Shown here: piece by piece, positions 48,301 to 59,000 of the stretch
How the letters are laid out: each line of letters starts with the position of its first letter
Numbering within the stretch: the stretch's first letter is position 1
Source: Liolophura sinensis
Taxonomy: Eukaryota; Mollusca; Polyplacophora; Chitonida; Chitonidae
Assembly: GCF_032854445.1 (NCBI RefSeq)
Contig: NC_088302.1
Coordinates: 1,364,001 to 1,428,000, forward strand
Reading direction: 5' to 3'
Length of the DNA: 64,000 bases
Made by a program: the position numbers and the translations under genes
Notes under the pieces: model-generated
Databases searched by the model: none
The model's input: only the letters and a program-made list of their open reading frames with translations
Told to the model about the DNA's origin: nothing

Positions 48301-51300
48301 TCAGTGTTAGAACAAGAGCCACAATTATCAATAGAATTAGATCACGGAGAATTCCATGTTTTGTTGTCGTAAGACGCTGACAGCTGCAATTTTTACAGGA
48401 TTTCCACGAACATTTTACAATGATTATCTCACAAAATGGGTAATTAATTTGAAACCTCAACTCCCTATGGAAACACACTGACACTGGTCATCAGCTTAGT
48501 AAGGTAATGAAGAATATGGCAACACTATTTTACAGGTGAAAACACTTCACAGGTAGGCCTATCTTGATCTACAAGTATCAGATACGGTATACCTGTCCAA
48601 GCACTTTAAGGCCGGCTGTGCTCAACAGCGGGAGAGAAAAAGAGCGCCCGTCAGCTGTTAACAGTGTGACATTACAAACAATCGGTGAAATAAAAAACTG
48701 TCATTAAATGAAATAAAATAAATATATATGATTAATATTTTAATCAACACTATATCCTTGTTAACATCAATCAAACAATATTATTAAAAACAGTACATAT
48801 ACATGACAATTATCTGTACGAATTTTTCCTTCAAATGGGATAAAACCTGATGCTTTTAAAACTAGGAAAACATATACTAGTAGCTTGTAAAAATTTAGAG
48901 CTCTCTACCTGGACATGGATTGTGGATATTTGTACCAGAAAGTAAAACACGTGGTTGTACACTTCTCTATAATCAGATCACATGGTTCTTGGTTGGGTTA
49001 TGGGGTGTTTTTCATACACGTTTCCACAGCGTGACATCCCCCAGTTTACACAGAAGTAAGGCGAAAGCTGTAGTTGATGTTTGACTGGCTGCAGAGTCTA
49101 CAATGGGATGTTTGGTAGGAGTATGTGGTGTAAACACGTAGTCAAAACAAAACTTTCAGACGGAACTGATAAAGGCATCTGGCGCTCCACATATTTCACA
49201 AGAAGTGTCTTTTTCAGAATTGAGTTTTCCGGACATTTTACTGACATATATTCAGTTTTTCTCTATATTACAGCATACTTCTGAGTTTTTTTAAACTCCG
49301 TATTTAGTATTTTGAATCTATTGTTGGTTGACATCTACGAGCCCCTTTGTTGTAGCTATCTAGAGCAACATCACAAAACCTAGGAGCTCTCTCACACCAT
49401 CAGTACTAAACAATATGTTAATGGGAAAATACAAACAAAAAAAAATATCCAACCAAAGAGTATCAGCTCTGTTCCATGTTCAAAGGGCCGATGTTTGTTT
49501 TAGTTTGGAGCTTGGTCAGGGAGATGTTCATGGACACAAGCGTCATGTTTTAGCGGTCCTGCTCGTCCTCGTCCTGCATGGATGTAAGCATTAGGCCTAG
49601 CTGGCTGTACCGACTTCAGGGAATTTACTGATCATAGCAGAACCTTCTGATTGATAAGTGAACCTTTCAATCAGATTTTGGGAAGATATTTTCGTGCTCA
49701 ATCTGACTTTGCTAAGGAAAAATTTTTCCTCAAGCAATGACTCTCACAAGGCAGTTTTCTTGCTGGCTCACCCTGACAAGTTACTGCGGTTTTCTGCCCA
49801 ACATGTACGCATTGTGACCAGGGCAGCTGTTCTCAGTTCCCTGCTTATAACTGTGTGGTTCAAAATGCATCCGTTCAAAACTTAAGCTAACCACAAAATC
49901 CAGTTTATTGTATAGGCAATATCTGCCTATCCACTATAAGAAACTACACTGACAATCCTGACAGTGCTTCAGCGCTAGTGATTGGCTAAGTTCATATCGA
50001 CTTCTGCAACATAGCTATATCTAAATAAATTGTCTGTCAGTGCCATATCCCCAGTGCTGAACTTCATCTTCTCGGCTTTCAAAATTTTATAGAATTTTTT
50101 ACATATTCTTCTCTGATAACTGTGTCCTATATCATTTTTCTATGTGTATTTAGTGGCAGACTTCATGTTCACTTTAACATTAAAATCTTCACTTAACGGA
50201 CACATAGAAAGAAACTCTAAAAAAAGACTATGTTTCTATGCCAAATAAAGAAAATTATGCCCCAGAATTTTTGCTAAAAAAAGTTCATATTGGTGGTATT
50301 TTTATATATGTTAACTACCCCTCATATTATGCATATTTTCTGTCAACGGTCAGAGTTTTTCGGAAATTAGGTCGTCGTTGATCTTGCTTGGAACTCGGTG
50401 AACAAAGCTGAAGTGCCCCGTGCCCGGTGATCCGTGTCGCTACAGTGTGGGCAAGGTGACATGTACACAGATACTGCATGGCTTCTTCATGGCCAGCTGA
50501 GCCCCCACCTCCGCACACTGCCATACCATCTGTTCCCCACATCCCTGCCCCCATTCGCCTAGACCCATTCAGTCTATACCCCAACGAGTTCTTTTTAAAC
50601 TGGGATCATCGTTGATGTCACCACTGCAACCTACTTAATTTCTGGACTGATCAGTGGGGCTTTTACCCCCCAAAGTTGAAAACTTTGTACTGTTATATGT
50701 TATTACACATCATAATCTGCACATTAAGAAATAAAGCCAAAGCGTTTCATGTATCCTTTAATTTTAGGGTGAATGTGACTGAATATCAGTGACACTATCC
50801 CTCTCTCCAAGACATTTTGACATGTAAAATGTGGAAATTCAGGTTAAGTTCTTAATTTATTCCTGTCTTTCAGTCTAAAGCAGTCCTATGACTCCTGAGC
50901 TAACTTAATTATCACCAGCAGAACAGCAGAAAAGCCTGTAACAGAATATATAATACACACAGGACTATGTGTGTATGGTACCTGAAGGTCAGCACACCTG
51001 AGCCCCATAACACTACGGTCGCTTGATGACCACAGACACAGGTGAGGCTGTAGCTGATAACTGTGGATGATCTGTATCCTGCTGATGCTCCCAGACTCAA
51101 TGTCCACACACCTCAACAAGTGACCGTCCACGAACTCCAGGAGATGCTTCTGACTGGTGCAGGCAAAGATGTGACTTCGACAGAAGTTTAGCACCACCTC
51201 CTCACCCCTTGACCCATGCTGTTTATCTGCTGTGATTTCAACTTTATCCATAACAATGTTCCTGACAACAGAACTGTACTCATGGGGTATAATTCTCCGG

Positions 51301-52199
51301 ACATCTTCTCTTCTCAGTCTGTACTGCTTGTATATTTTTCCAGTCCACTCATACACTATGGCCAAAAAATGTGTCTCAGAAATGCCACTGGTTAAAGGAC
51401 TTTCATCTGCGGTTTTATTTGTGACTTTCAGAAAAAACTTCCCTAAGACAAGGATTTGCTTGCAGATACAGTTTTTAACTGTACTCCATCCTAATAAGTA
51501 ATAATCAGACTGTGCAAGACATTTGTCTTCATTATCATTCAAATCTGTTCTTGCAACATGTGCTAAGCTTTCAGTTTCACTTTCCAAACATACATGACCC
51601 AAGTAATTTCTGCTGTTGTCAACCCATATGAAGGATGGGCCGTCTATTATATGAATATTTCTGTGATGAATTCTCCGAAAATCTGTGTGGTCAACAAGAA
51701 ATTCCCCCTTATTGTAAAGATAAAGCGTGGATAAGCTGTGATCGAACTCGAAGACTCCAACACACTGACACCTGAAGGGCACATCGGTACGGTCAGTTTT
51801 CTTTTGGATCAAAACATACGGTCTGGACATCCCTGAATAGGAATCTGTACACTTCTGCAAGGAAATCAAACGAGCTGACCTACAATGTTCTATCGCTAAA
51901 GATATTGTTCTAATGAATTCGAAATGTGTTTCGGGTCTCGTGACGGAGGCCGATCCATCGCCAATTGGGCCAACACTTTGATCTTGCTGTCCCACATTTC
52001 TTGCGACTACAAAACGCGAGATCTGACACTCTAGGGACACGTTACTTTCCTCACTGACAATCTCAAGTTTCAACAGATAGCCAAGATGAGACGTGATCCA
52101 TGGAAATGGTGATGTCTCCATCGTAAAAGCACATGGTTTCGATCTGTCACCGTTGGGTACATATGAAATACCGCGCCATGTGCCTGTCTCGTCGACCAA
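38964..52199 (-). CDS. FANCB: Fanconi anaemia group B protein, complete in 8 exons
   Basis: FANCB is a scaffold of the nuclear Fanconi core complex. With FANCL and FAAP100 it forms the catalytic module that monoubiquitinates FANCD2-FANCI at DNA crosslinks. The joined frame is 954 residues (human about 860). Exon 1 encodes the N-terminal beta-propeller-like half. Similarity recalled from human FANCB is clearest at VIVDDFLENGTDQLMLLHA followed by SLTDLG (exon 2), EVKDTWQRLCDGCWVIGVEV (exon 5) and LSQPLFGVTVTDHLLLFLTF with TFTVFCGKVEFSKEDL (exon 6). A helical C-terminal segment lies in exon 8. All seven junctions keep phase. The start is the first Met of the open frame, MVDETGTWRGISYV, 781 bases from the divergent MOSPD2 start. 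FANCB evolves fast, so the match is patchy but collinear; the head-to-head neighbour supports it. Confidence 0.9.
39700..41415. repeat. 50-bp minisatellite in FANCB intron 7
   Basis: About 34 units of CATCAACAATGGAAGCTGGT, GATCAGCATCACTTCTCCTC, ACAGAGATCT. Contains a four-unit (200-bp) higher-order repeat at about 40000-40400. Confidence 0.95.
41600..41840 (-). CDS. FANCB: FANCB exon 7
   Basis: Encodes DVEVYRSRLSLDAVQSG through a Thr run (LTTTTTRQPLLKVMF) to a canonical GTAAGT donor. The Thr/Gln run is from a short CAA-rich tract. Confidence 0.88.
42265..42612. repeat. 25-bp minisatellite in FANCB intron 6
   Basis: About 14 units of TGTGTATGCCAAACAGAAAG plus CTCAA, with alternate unit types (AACAACAAG, GAAGGATAAA) that themselves alternate. 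Confidence 0.93.
42850..43301 (-). CDS. FANCB: FANCB exon 6
   Basis: Encodes ELGQLALSACLPSHVGLEKE through the LSQPLFGVTVTDHLLLFL motif to SSSKKREL. Acceptor TTTCAG, donor GTACAT. Confidence 0.9.
43770..43945. repeat. Loose tandem around AATACATGTAGTATTGTTTA
   Basis: About eight diverged units in FANCB intron 5. The remaining 43310-44000 shows nothing else. Confidence 0.6.
44005..44174 (-). CDS. FANCB: FANCB exon 5
   Basis: Encodes PSLVPLLGHPENFGSSG through GCWVIGVEVCNMSD, leaving in phase 2 at GACAA|GTATGT. The same 20-base junction follows a second time; the first donor is chosen because the K codon then completes at exon 6. Confidence 0.85.
44844..44966 (-). CDS. FANCB: FANCB exon 4
   Basis: 41 codons, SDINRLVELTSEAHDRQRLV through NHDSVIPDQ, between TTTCAG and GTGAGA. 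Confidence 0.86.
45226..45303 (-). CDS. FANCB: FANCB exon 3
   Basis: 26 codons, ASSSCSNQEDMSSIQAALKA then LQMRLQ, between TTCCAG and GTATCC. Helical linker. Confidence 0.85.
45425..45490 (+). mobile_element. Tail fragment of a second SINE family
   Basis: CATCGTCATATGATTGAAAA followed by ATTGTTAGGTATCATGTAAA. The same tail is at 53360-53425 (CGTCGTCATATGACTGAAAA, ATTGTTATGCACGACGTTAA). I recall such tails from mollusc SINEs. Confidence 0.6.
45577..45741 (-). CDS. FANCB: FANCB exon 2
   Basis: 55 codons, VEMMKRDVSEVIVDDF through NFVDCVKQC. Carries the best-conserved FANCB motif (IVDDFLENGTDQLMLL). Donor TGT|GTAAAT, chosen to keep phase 0 with exon 3. Confidence 0.88.
45850..46790. repeat. About 29-bp minisatellite with compound units in FANCB intron 1
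   Basis: About 33 units of GTGTACCATATGTGAAGTCT plus CTGTCAATA; a longer insert (TAACTTCAAGGCGTACATTA, CTGACTAGA) recurs with every two to four units. Confidence 0.94.
46800..50970. other. Rest of FANCB intron 1
   Basis: No exon needed: exon 1 and exon 2 join in phase and align continuously with FANCB. Holds a G-run cluster (47437-47466) and a GC-rich stretch at 50350-50590 of unknown origin, possibly a repeat fragment. Confidence 0.6.
47437..47466 (+). other. G-quadruplex-type motif
   Basis: Four G runs of three to eight bases separated by single T (GAGGGTGGGGGTGGGG then GGGGTGGGGGGC). It lies on the template strand for FANCB. Confidence 0.75.
50982..52199 (-). CDS. FANCB: FANCB exon 1
   Basis: A single 1218-base exon (406 codons) from MVDETGTWRGISYV to GLRCADLQ, ending CTTCAG|GTACCA in phase 0. 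Predicted beta-propeller region. It is followed by a 5.2-kb intron. Confidence 0.9.
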
Positions 52200-52284
52200 T
52201 TAACATGCTCCTTACAAAGAAACGTTGCACACTAAAAATGCTAGCCACGTTTAATGCCAATTTTCAGCACAAATAACGAACAAG

Positions 52285-52356
<72 letters not shown>

Positions 52357-52980
52357 GATAAGGTGGTGTTCAGTATAGAAAGACAAAGAAAGATAAATGA
52401 AAAAGCCCATAGCCGTCCACACCGGTTCATGCCTATTATAAATATACAGTGAATAAACATTGATTCTCTATTATATTAAATTCCAGAGAAATTTTGTCTA
52501 ATACACTAGGTCTGTACCAAGAATAACTAAGTTCCGGTGGTAAAATGTGCGCTGTCTGGAAAAAATAGTCCCACATGCTGAGTACTCAGTTAATACTTTT
52601 CGTAATATATTAGATTATAATCAAGCAAGCCAAATTTGTCGTTGTTTGAAGTGTTTTTTTTTTTCCTTTTAAGGATTGTAAGGTATCTAGTCAAAAGAGA
52701 AAGGACTTCTTTGGGTTAATCTCAGGTGAGATGTGACTAACGTGTAAATGCAATTTAATTCCGATATAGTCCAAACAGCAGTCAAACACTTTCCTGTAAT
52801 CGATAGCTTTTAAATGTAGCTCGGCACATGAAGATCTACAGAGCATTAAATAAAGTGAAATGTTGTTGTTCGGATACACATCAAATCTTAAACCAGAATA
52901 TCACTGCAGTTAACCAATAGCAGTCGTCGTAACAAAACAAATACGTCACGTTACCGGAAGTAAACGCAAAAAATATAAAC
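52200..52980. promoter_or_regulatory. Shared FANCB/MOSPD2 divergent promoter region
   Basis: Both start codons point outward from this 781-base gap. Near MOSPD2 there is CCAAT at 52914-52918, a CRE-like TACGTCAC at 52942-52949 and an ETS site CCGGAAGT at 52954-52961, with no TATA at a useful distance. That motif set is typical of TATA-less divergent housekeeping promoters. A 68-base (TA)n tract lies on the FANCB side. Confidence 0.6.
52288..52355. repeat. (TA)34 microsatellite
   Basis: An uninterrupted TA tract about 90 bases upstream of the FANCB ATG. Such tracts readily extrude cruciforms and vary in length. Confidence 0.95.
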
Positions 52981-53025
52981 ATGGGTGAAGTGGCAGACGA
53001 CGTTGACGAAACTGTCACCCCAGAA
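52981..53025 (+). CDS. MOSPD2: MOSPD2 exon 1
   Basis: 15 codons, MGEVADDVDETVTPE, then a perfect GTAAGT donor. The ATG (AAACATGG, A at -3 and G at +4) follows a CCAAT, CRE-like and ETS motif cluster. Confidence 0.85.
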
Positions 53026-56000
53026 GTAAGTATTTTGACAATATTTCCTCTTCACTGTCCTGCAAACTTTTGACACCGTGGTAAACCTTTCCTTACTGTC
53101 TTTTTCAGGATAAAGATCCGAGGATAGACAAGCTTCGACAAATGTTTTTAGATGAGTTTGCAGGTAAGGCATAAAGCAGATTTGACAGCATTGTGAGTGT
53201 CATTGAGCAGTGACCGGTGAATGCCTTATGGACGAGGGTTAATAGTTAGGACAAGTTTACGAACTGTTCTGCTGTTCGCTTCAATTACAAAGTGACATGG
53301 ATGTTGCAAGCATATATAGCTCCGTTCTGCACGGTATTAACACGTTGACAGACTCCCTTTGCTGGCTCGTCGTCATATGACTGAAAAATTGTTATGCACG
53401 ACGTTAAACCCTAAGCACCCACTCGCTCTATCTATTTGCTGGCAGAGACCCTAGGAGTAATCTCCCTTCTGACCACCAGTGAAATAAGTTTCAGTATTTT
53501 TATGGTCATCCTGCACATCTCTGTGGCTCGACTCTGTTCCTTTCACGTTTAGCCAAAGAGATACAGCTGGCTTAATTAAAATCAAACACACTTCCTGCAT
53601 CAAAGTCCAGAGTATTTTCGCCCGGCCCAAACATCACACCATCGTTTTAGTAACAACATGACAGGAATAATCTCCCTTGTGCATGTTAAGATTGGAGGAT
53701 GAAAATACTTTTGACTGCGAGCGACACAGTCTGTTTGATCTGAATTAAGCCAGCAGTGTCTCTGTGGCTAGTAGCAGAAGGACACGGTCCAAGCCATGGA
53801 GATGCGCAGGGCTTTTGCCCCCGAAACATCCTAATATTCTGCAATGAAAATGCCTTTGACTTGTTATATCAGCATTTCTGGAGGGAGTGTTCAGTGGAGA
53901 TCAGCTGGATGTTTTGTTGCCTACTGGTTCAGTTTGGGCCTTAAGTAAGTTGATTAGTCAGGTAACTGGAAAGGTGCTGTGGTTTTCACCAGGAATGGCC
54001 TAACTGGACAGGTGCTGTGGTTTTACCAGACATTGCTTAACTGAACAGGTAGTGTGGTTTCACCAGGCATGGCCTAACTGGATAGGTGCTGTGGTTTTCA
54101 CTGGGCATTGCCAAACTGGACAGATAGTGTGGTTTCACCAGGCATTGCCTAACTGGATAGGTGCTGTGGTTTTCACTGGGCTTTGCCTAACTGGACAGAT
54201 GCTGTGTTTTTCACCAGGCATTGCCTAACTGGACCGGTGCTGTGGTTTCACCAGGCATTGCCTAACTGGACAGGTGCTGTGGTTTTCACCAGGCATTGCC
54301 GAACTGGACAGGTACTGTGGTTTCACCAGGCATTGCCTAACTGGACAAGTGCTGTGGTTTTGACCAGGCAATGCCTACTTTACTCTACCCATAAACCTCA
54401 CCTAACTATTAAAATGCAATATTCTAGAGAATGGCTAACAACGTACTTTAAATCTTCAACCTTTTCAAGCACTTAAGCACTTTTTTGTGTGGAATTTATT
54501 CCTATAATTATTATGAAAGTGATGCTAAAAATGATTTGTTTGTGTCACCAAAGATGCAAGCTTCGTAAAACTGTGCAAATTATTTTACTACACCCCATAG
54601 CTCTCTCAGAATGTTTCAAAATATTGGTTGTAGAGGCTGTTGAAAAGGTTGGAAGAAAAGGTATGAAAAGGTATCAAATTAAATGAATCAGTATATTCTT
54701 TCAGGATATTATGGAAGGCTATGATGGCTTTCCATTGTTTACCTCTTGTTTGATTTCAGAGAATATTGAGAAGGGTCTATACGATGACCGCGACGTGAGC
54801 CGTGTCAAATGTGAGGACCAGTATGTGAGGTGTTTTGTGGAGGACAGAGATAAGCTGGAGGATTCCTTGGCTATGATGCATGAGTCCCTGAAATGGAGGA
54901 TGGAAATAGGATTAAATGGTACATGTTACTACAGGATTAAATGGTACAGGTTAATGATTAAATAATACAGGTTACTGCAGGATTATGTGGTACAGGCTAT
55001 TACAGGATTAAATGGTACAGGTCACTGTAGGACTATATGGTATGGATTACAGCAGGGTTAAATGGTTCCCGTTACTGCAGGATTGAATGGTACAGACTAC
55101 TGCAGAATTAAATGATACAGATTTCTGCAGGCTTAAATGGTACAGGCCACTGAAACATTAAAAGGTACAGGTTACTGCAGGATTAAATGGTACAGGCTAC
55201 TACAGGACTAAATGATACAGGTTACTGCAGGATTAAATGGTACAGGTTACTGAAGGATTAAAAGGTAAGGGTTACATCAGGATTAAATGGTACGGGCTAC
55301 TGCAGGTTAAGTGGTGCAGGTTATCAAAGGATTGAATGGTACACGTTACTTTAAGATTATGTCCGGGTTTCTCCAGGATTAAATGGTACACTCCTGATAA
55401 CTTGACTTTGATTGCATAATATCTTACTTGTTTAATATTTATTACTTTTTCTTTTCTTTGAGAAACTCATAGATTGTAACTCTGGTGGTTTGTAGTATGT
55501 GCAAATTCCGTTCTCTATTCTGTTTCTTTCTTATTTCAGATTTAACTGAAGATAACTTTAACCGATGGATGTGGGATTTAGGGGCTGTTTTCTTTCATAA
55601 CACAGATAAGGATGGACACAAAATTTGTGAGTGTTTGTGATCACTAGGAGTAGTTTTCTTTTTTTAAAGATCATTAAATGCAAGGGAAAGTCAGATGTAA
55701 TATAAATGTCCATTGAGTTTGGAAATATTGTAATTAACATGTCCGTTGAGTTCTAATGTGTTTTACAGCCTCTAAATATCTTCATGCCTCGATGATGCCC
55801 GATGTCATGAATTACACGAATTCTAGGGTAGTGTGATCAGCTTTATAGTTAAAGTCATCACAAACATGATACGTGTAACTTGTTTGATGATTGGAGTGAA
55901 GATGACTTTGTCTTGTTTTGGGGCTGGCATTGTTTGGGTATGGATGGTGCCTGGCTGCCAGGTGAAGGAGATAGTGACTTTAGCTCTGACTACGAACATC

Positions 56001-59000
56001 AAGTACAACCTGTACAGCATAAGAAAGGCTCAGTGCTGTGGACTGTATGATCTTTGAACATGCCTGCATTACTGTGAAGACAATTTGGAGTATCTGCTAC
56101 CAGCCTGATTGACTAACATTGAAGAAACAGTTTTCCCACCTGAAACTGCACTCAGAAAGTCAAGATAACTGCCAGTGAACCAGTTATGTGTTGCACAAAT
56201 AACTCTAATGAATCAAGCCTTTGGGCTTCACCTCAGCAGATTTGGGTCAACATACCAACTGTAAAAGTGTGTGGAATCCAATATCTCCAGTAAACTCAAC
56301 TAGAACAGATTCACCAACAGCATTGTTGTTAGACTTAATTTAGGAGAAGCCTCATGTTGGCGTAAGCATCAAATCCGATGTGAGAAATGTATTGGACTAG
56401 GTCATTAAAACAATAGCATGCTGGCCAAGTGCTTCTCAAGAGTGTCGATAACAATGTTTTCTCCTCACTGTGCTCATCAAACTGTTGCATTGACTGTGAC
56501 TCTCCTTAACTTTTATGTGTGTGTGCTGAGGAATCTAAAACAGTGCCAAATAACTCTGTTTTAAATGTTGTACGTTGTGATGACTGTGATGAAATGCAGG
56601 ACAACAATAAGACAAGTAGATGTGAAACATTCAAATCAAACTGTCTAAGACCTGTGGAGACGGACAATTCTCCTAATTATGAAAAATGTATCCGTGTCTT
56701 CCAATGTTGATATGTTATTCTCGTGTTCTGCCCAAGTCTTTAATCATGCAGTAGTACTTCCCTCATGCCTTACTCCCATCATGTCTGTTATACTTATACG
56801 TATAAAGTTACATGAATGTAAACCTTTTATTATTTATTGAGGACAGCTGTACCTCTGATCAGACATTTCTCCTCCCACAAAACCTTGGTCAGCACAATGT
56901 TCCCCTTAAGCCCAACAAAATCAGTCTTCTATTTGCTCTTCAATTCCTGGTCCATTCTTAAATCTACCAACTTAAGGAATTCGTCTCGCCCACTGAAATG
57001 TGTGCCACATTATGCCCAAACTTGATCAATTTAAGTCTGGCCATCTAAACCAAAACTAGAAATAATATGATTCACTTTTCAAGCCAGCAAAGGCGAAATC
57101 ATTCTTAACCTGCTGTGTATGCAGACCCAAAACTCTGTCAGCATGAATGTAAGAATCTGAAACAAACTTAGTAAATGTATATCATGAACAAAAAGAGCTA
57201 GTTCTCCATAGTGATTTTAATGTGGACTTTAGTAAAATCACTCCTAATGCTTAGTGGACTAGTATGACAGAATCTTTAAATCTGCTTCAACTTGTTAAGT
57301 CAGCCACCCACATCACTTCATCCACATCAACTCTCATGGATCACATATATGTGACCTCAACTGAGGTAGTTGTATCAGGTCCCTGTTCTAGCCATAAATG
57401 ATCATTCTCCAGTCTGTGTCACCCTCAAAGCAATGATTAACTACAGTATGAAGCATGTTACAAATCAGTATAGAGTATGTGAAGATTTCAACTACAATTT
57501 TTTCCACCAAGACTTAATCGATGTGCCTTGGGAAACTATAGATCACATAATAAATCCTTAAGCGGGCTGTGAATGAATGGTCAGATCTATTCCAAGATGC
57601 TCTAAATAAACATGTCCCCTTGAAAACAAGACGAGTCAAGTACCTTTTAAAACCATCGTGGGTTACAGAAGATATTCTAAATTCTATGTATCAACGAGAT
57701 ATGTACAAAGGAAAGAGACATGAGGCAAATCCCAAGCACTGGAAAAATAAAGTAAACAATACAATTGCTTGTGCAAAGAAGCGGCCATTCTCAACTGGCT
57801 TGAAAACGAATACATCTTCTCCGAACAGAATCTGGGAGATCCTGAGAAAATGTAATCCTAAACAAAAGAGTCTATAATCAGATGCCATCACTGATGAGGA
57901 TGGCAATGTAATAAATGATCCAGCTAAAACTAGCCATATTTTCAATATCTTTTTCTCAAATGTAGCCCAACATTTGATGGATAATAATAATATAAACAAG
58001 GACAGTTTTGTTCAGAGCCTTGAAAAACTCAGGGAACAAGTTGAGGAAAAAGTTCCTCATGATACCTTCTTTTTCATACCAAATGTCACGTATGTTTCTG
58101 TTTTACAATACCTTTGAGACCTTGATAAAAGTAAGGCCAGTGGTCTAGACAATATCAACGCTGAATTTCTTTCATCAGTTGCCCCTATTATTGCAACATC
58201 TTTGACCATACTAATAAGCAAATGTCTTATGAGCAGTTCTTTTCCAGACGTGGATAACTGCTAAAGTTATCCCTCTTCACAAAGGGAGCCCAAAGAATAA
58301 AGTTGAAAAATATCGTCCAGTATCTGTCCTACCCATTCTTTCAAAAATCATTGAATGACATGCTCATAACTGTCTGTGTGAGTATATCTCTCAAATTTTA
58401 AACTATTGCATGAAAATAAATCTGGTTTTCGTTCCTTATGCTCTTGTTGAACTGCATTGCTGAAAATGGATGAACATTGGCGTAGGGCGATAGATAATGG
58501 GGAAGTTATTGGAACCGTACTTGTAGACTTCAAGAAAGCATTCGAGACTGTTAATCATGATATATTACATAAAAAAACTTAAATTATACAAATTTCACTC
58601 AACTGCTTTACTTTTTTCCAGTATAACCTAATGTATCTAACAGACAGCAGGAGGATGTTGTTGGAGGAGAAATGTCTGATGCTATGGATATTAAGGCGGG
58701 TGTTCTGCAAGGCTCCATATTGGGACCTTTACTTTTTATACTTGTGTACTTTATAGAAATGATCTACCATTATTTATAAAAGACAGTTGCAATTCTACTG
58801 ACAACTTTGCTGATGACACAACTATATAGTGCTCCTACGGCAATATGTCTGACCTTGAGCGCAATCCTAACAGTGGTATGGATCACGTTAAAGACTGGTA
58901 CGACAAAAGCATCATGTTCATTAATCCCCCAAAATCTAAATACATGATACGGGGCTCCAGGCAATGGCTGCAGTCAATCAAACATGTTCCTGTCTCTGTT

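Noticed and set aside
50327..50584. Minus-strand 85-codon GC-rich frame
   Set aside because: Looks like part of an unidentified repeat rather than an exon; FANCB exons 1 and 2 join without it.
57569..57877. Reverse-transcriptase-like frame as a functional gene
   Set aside because: It is one fragment of a retrotransposon broken by several stops and frame shifts.
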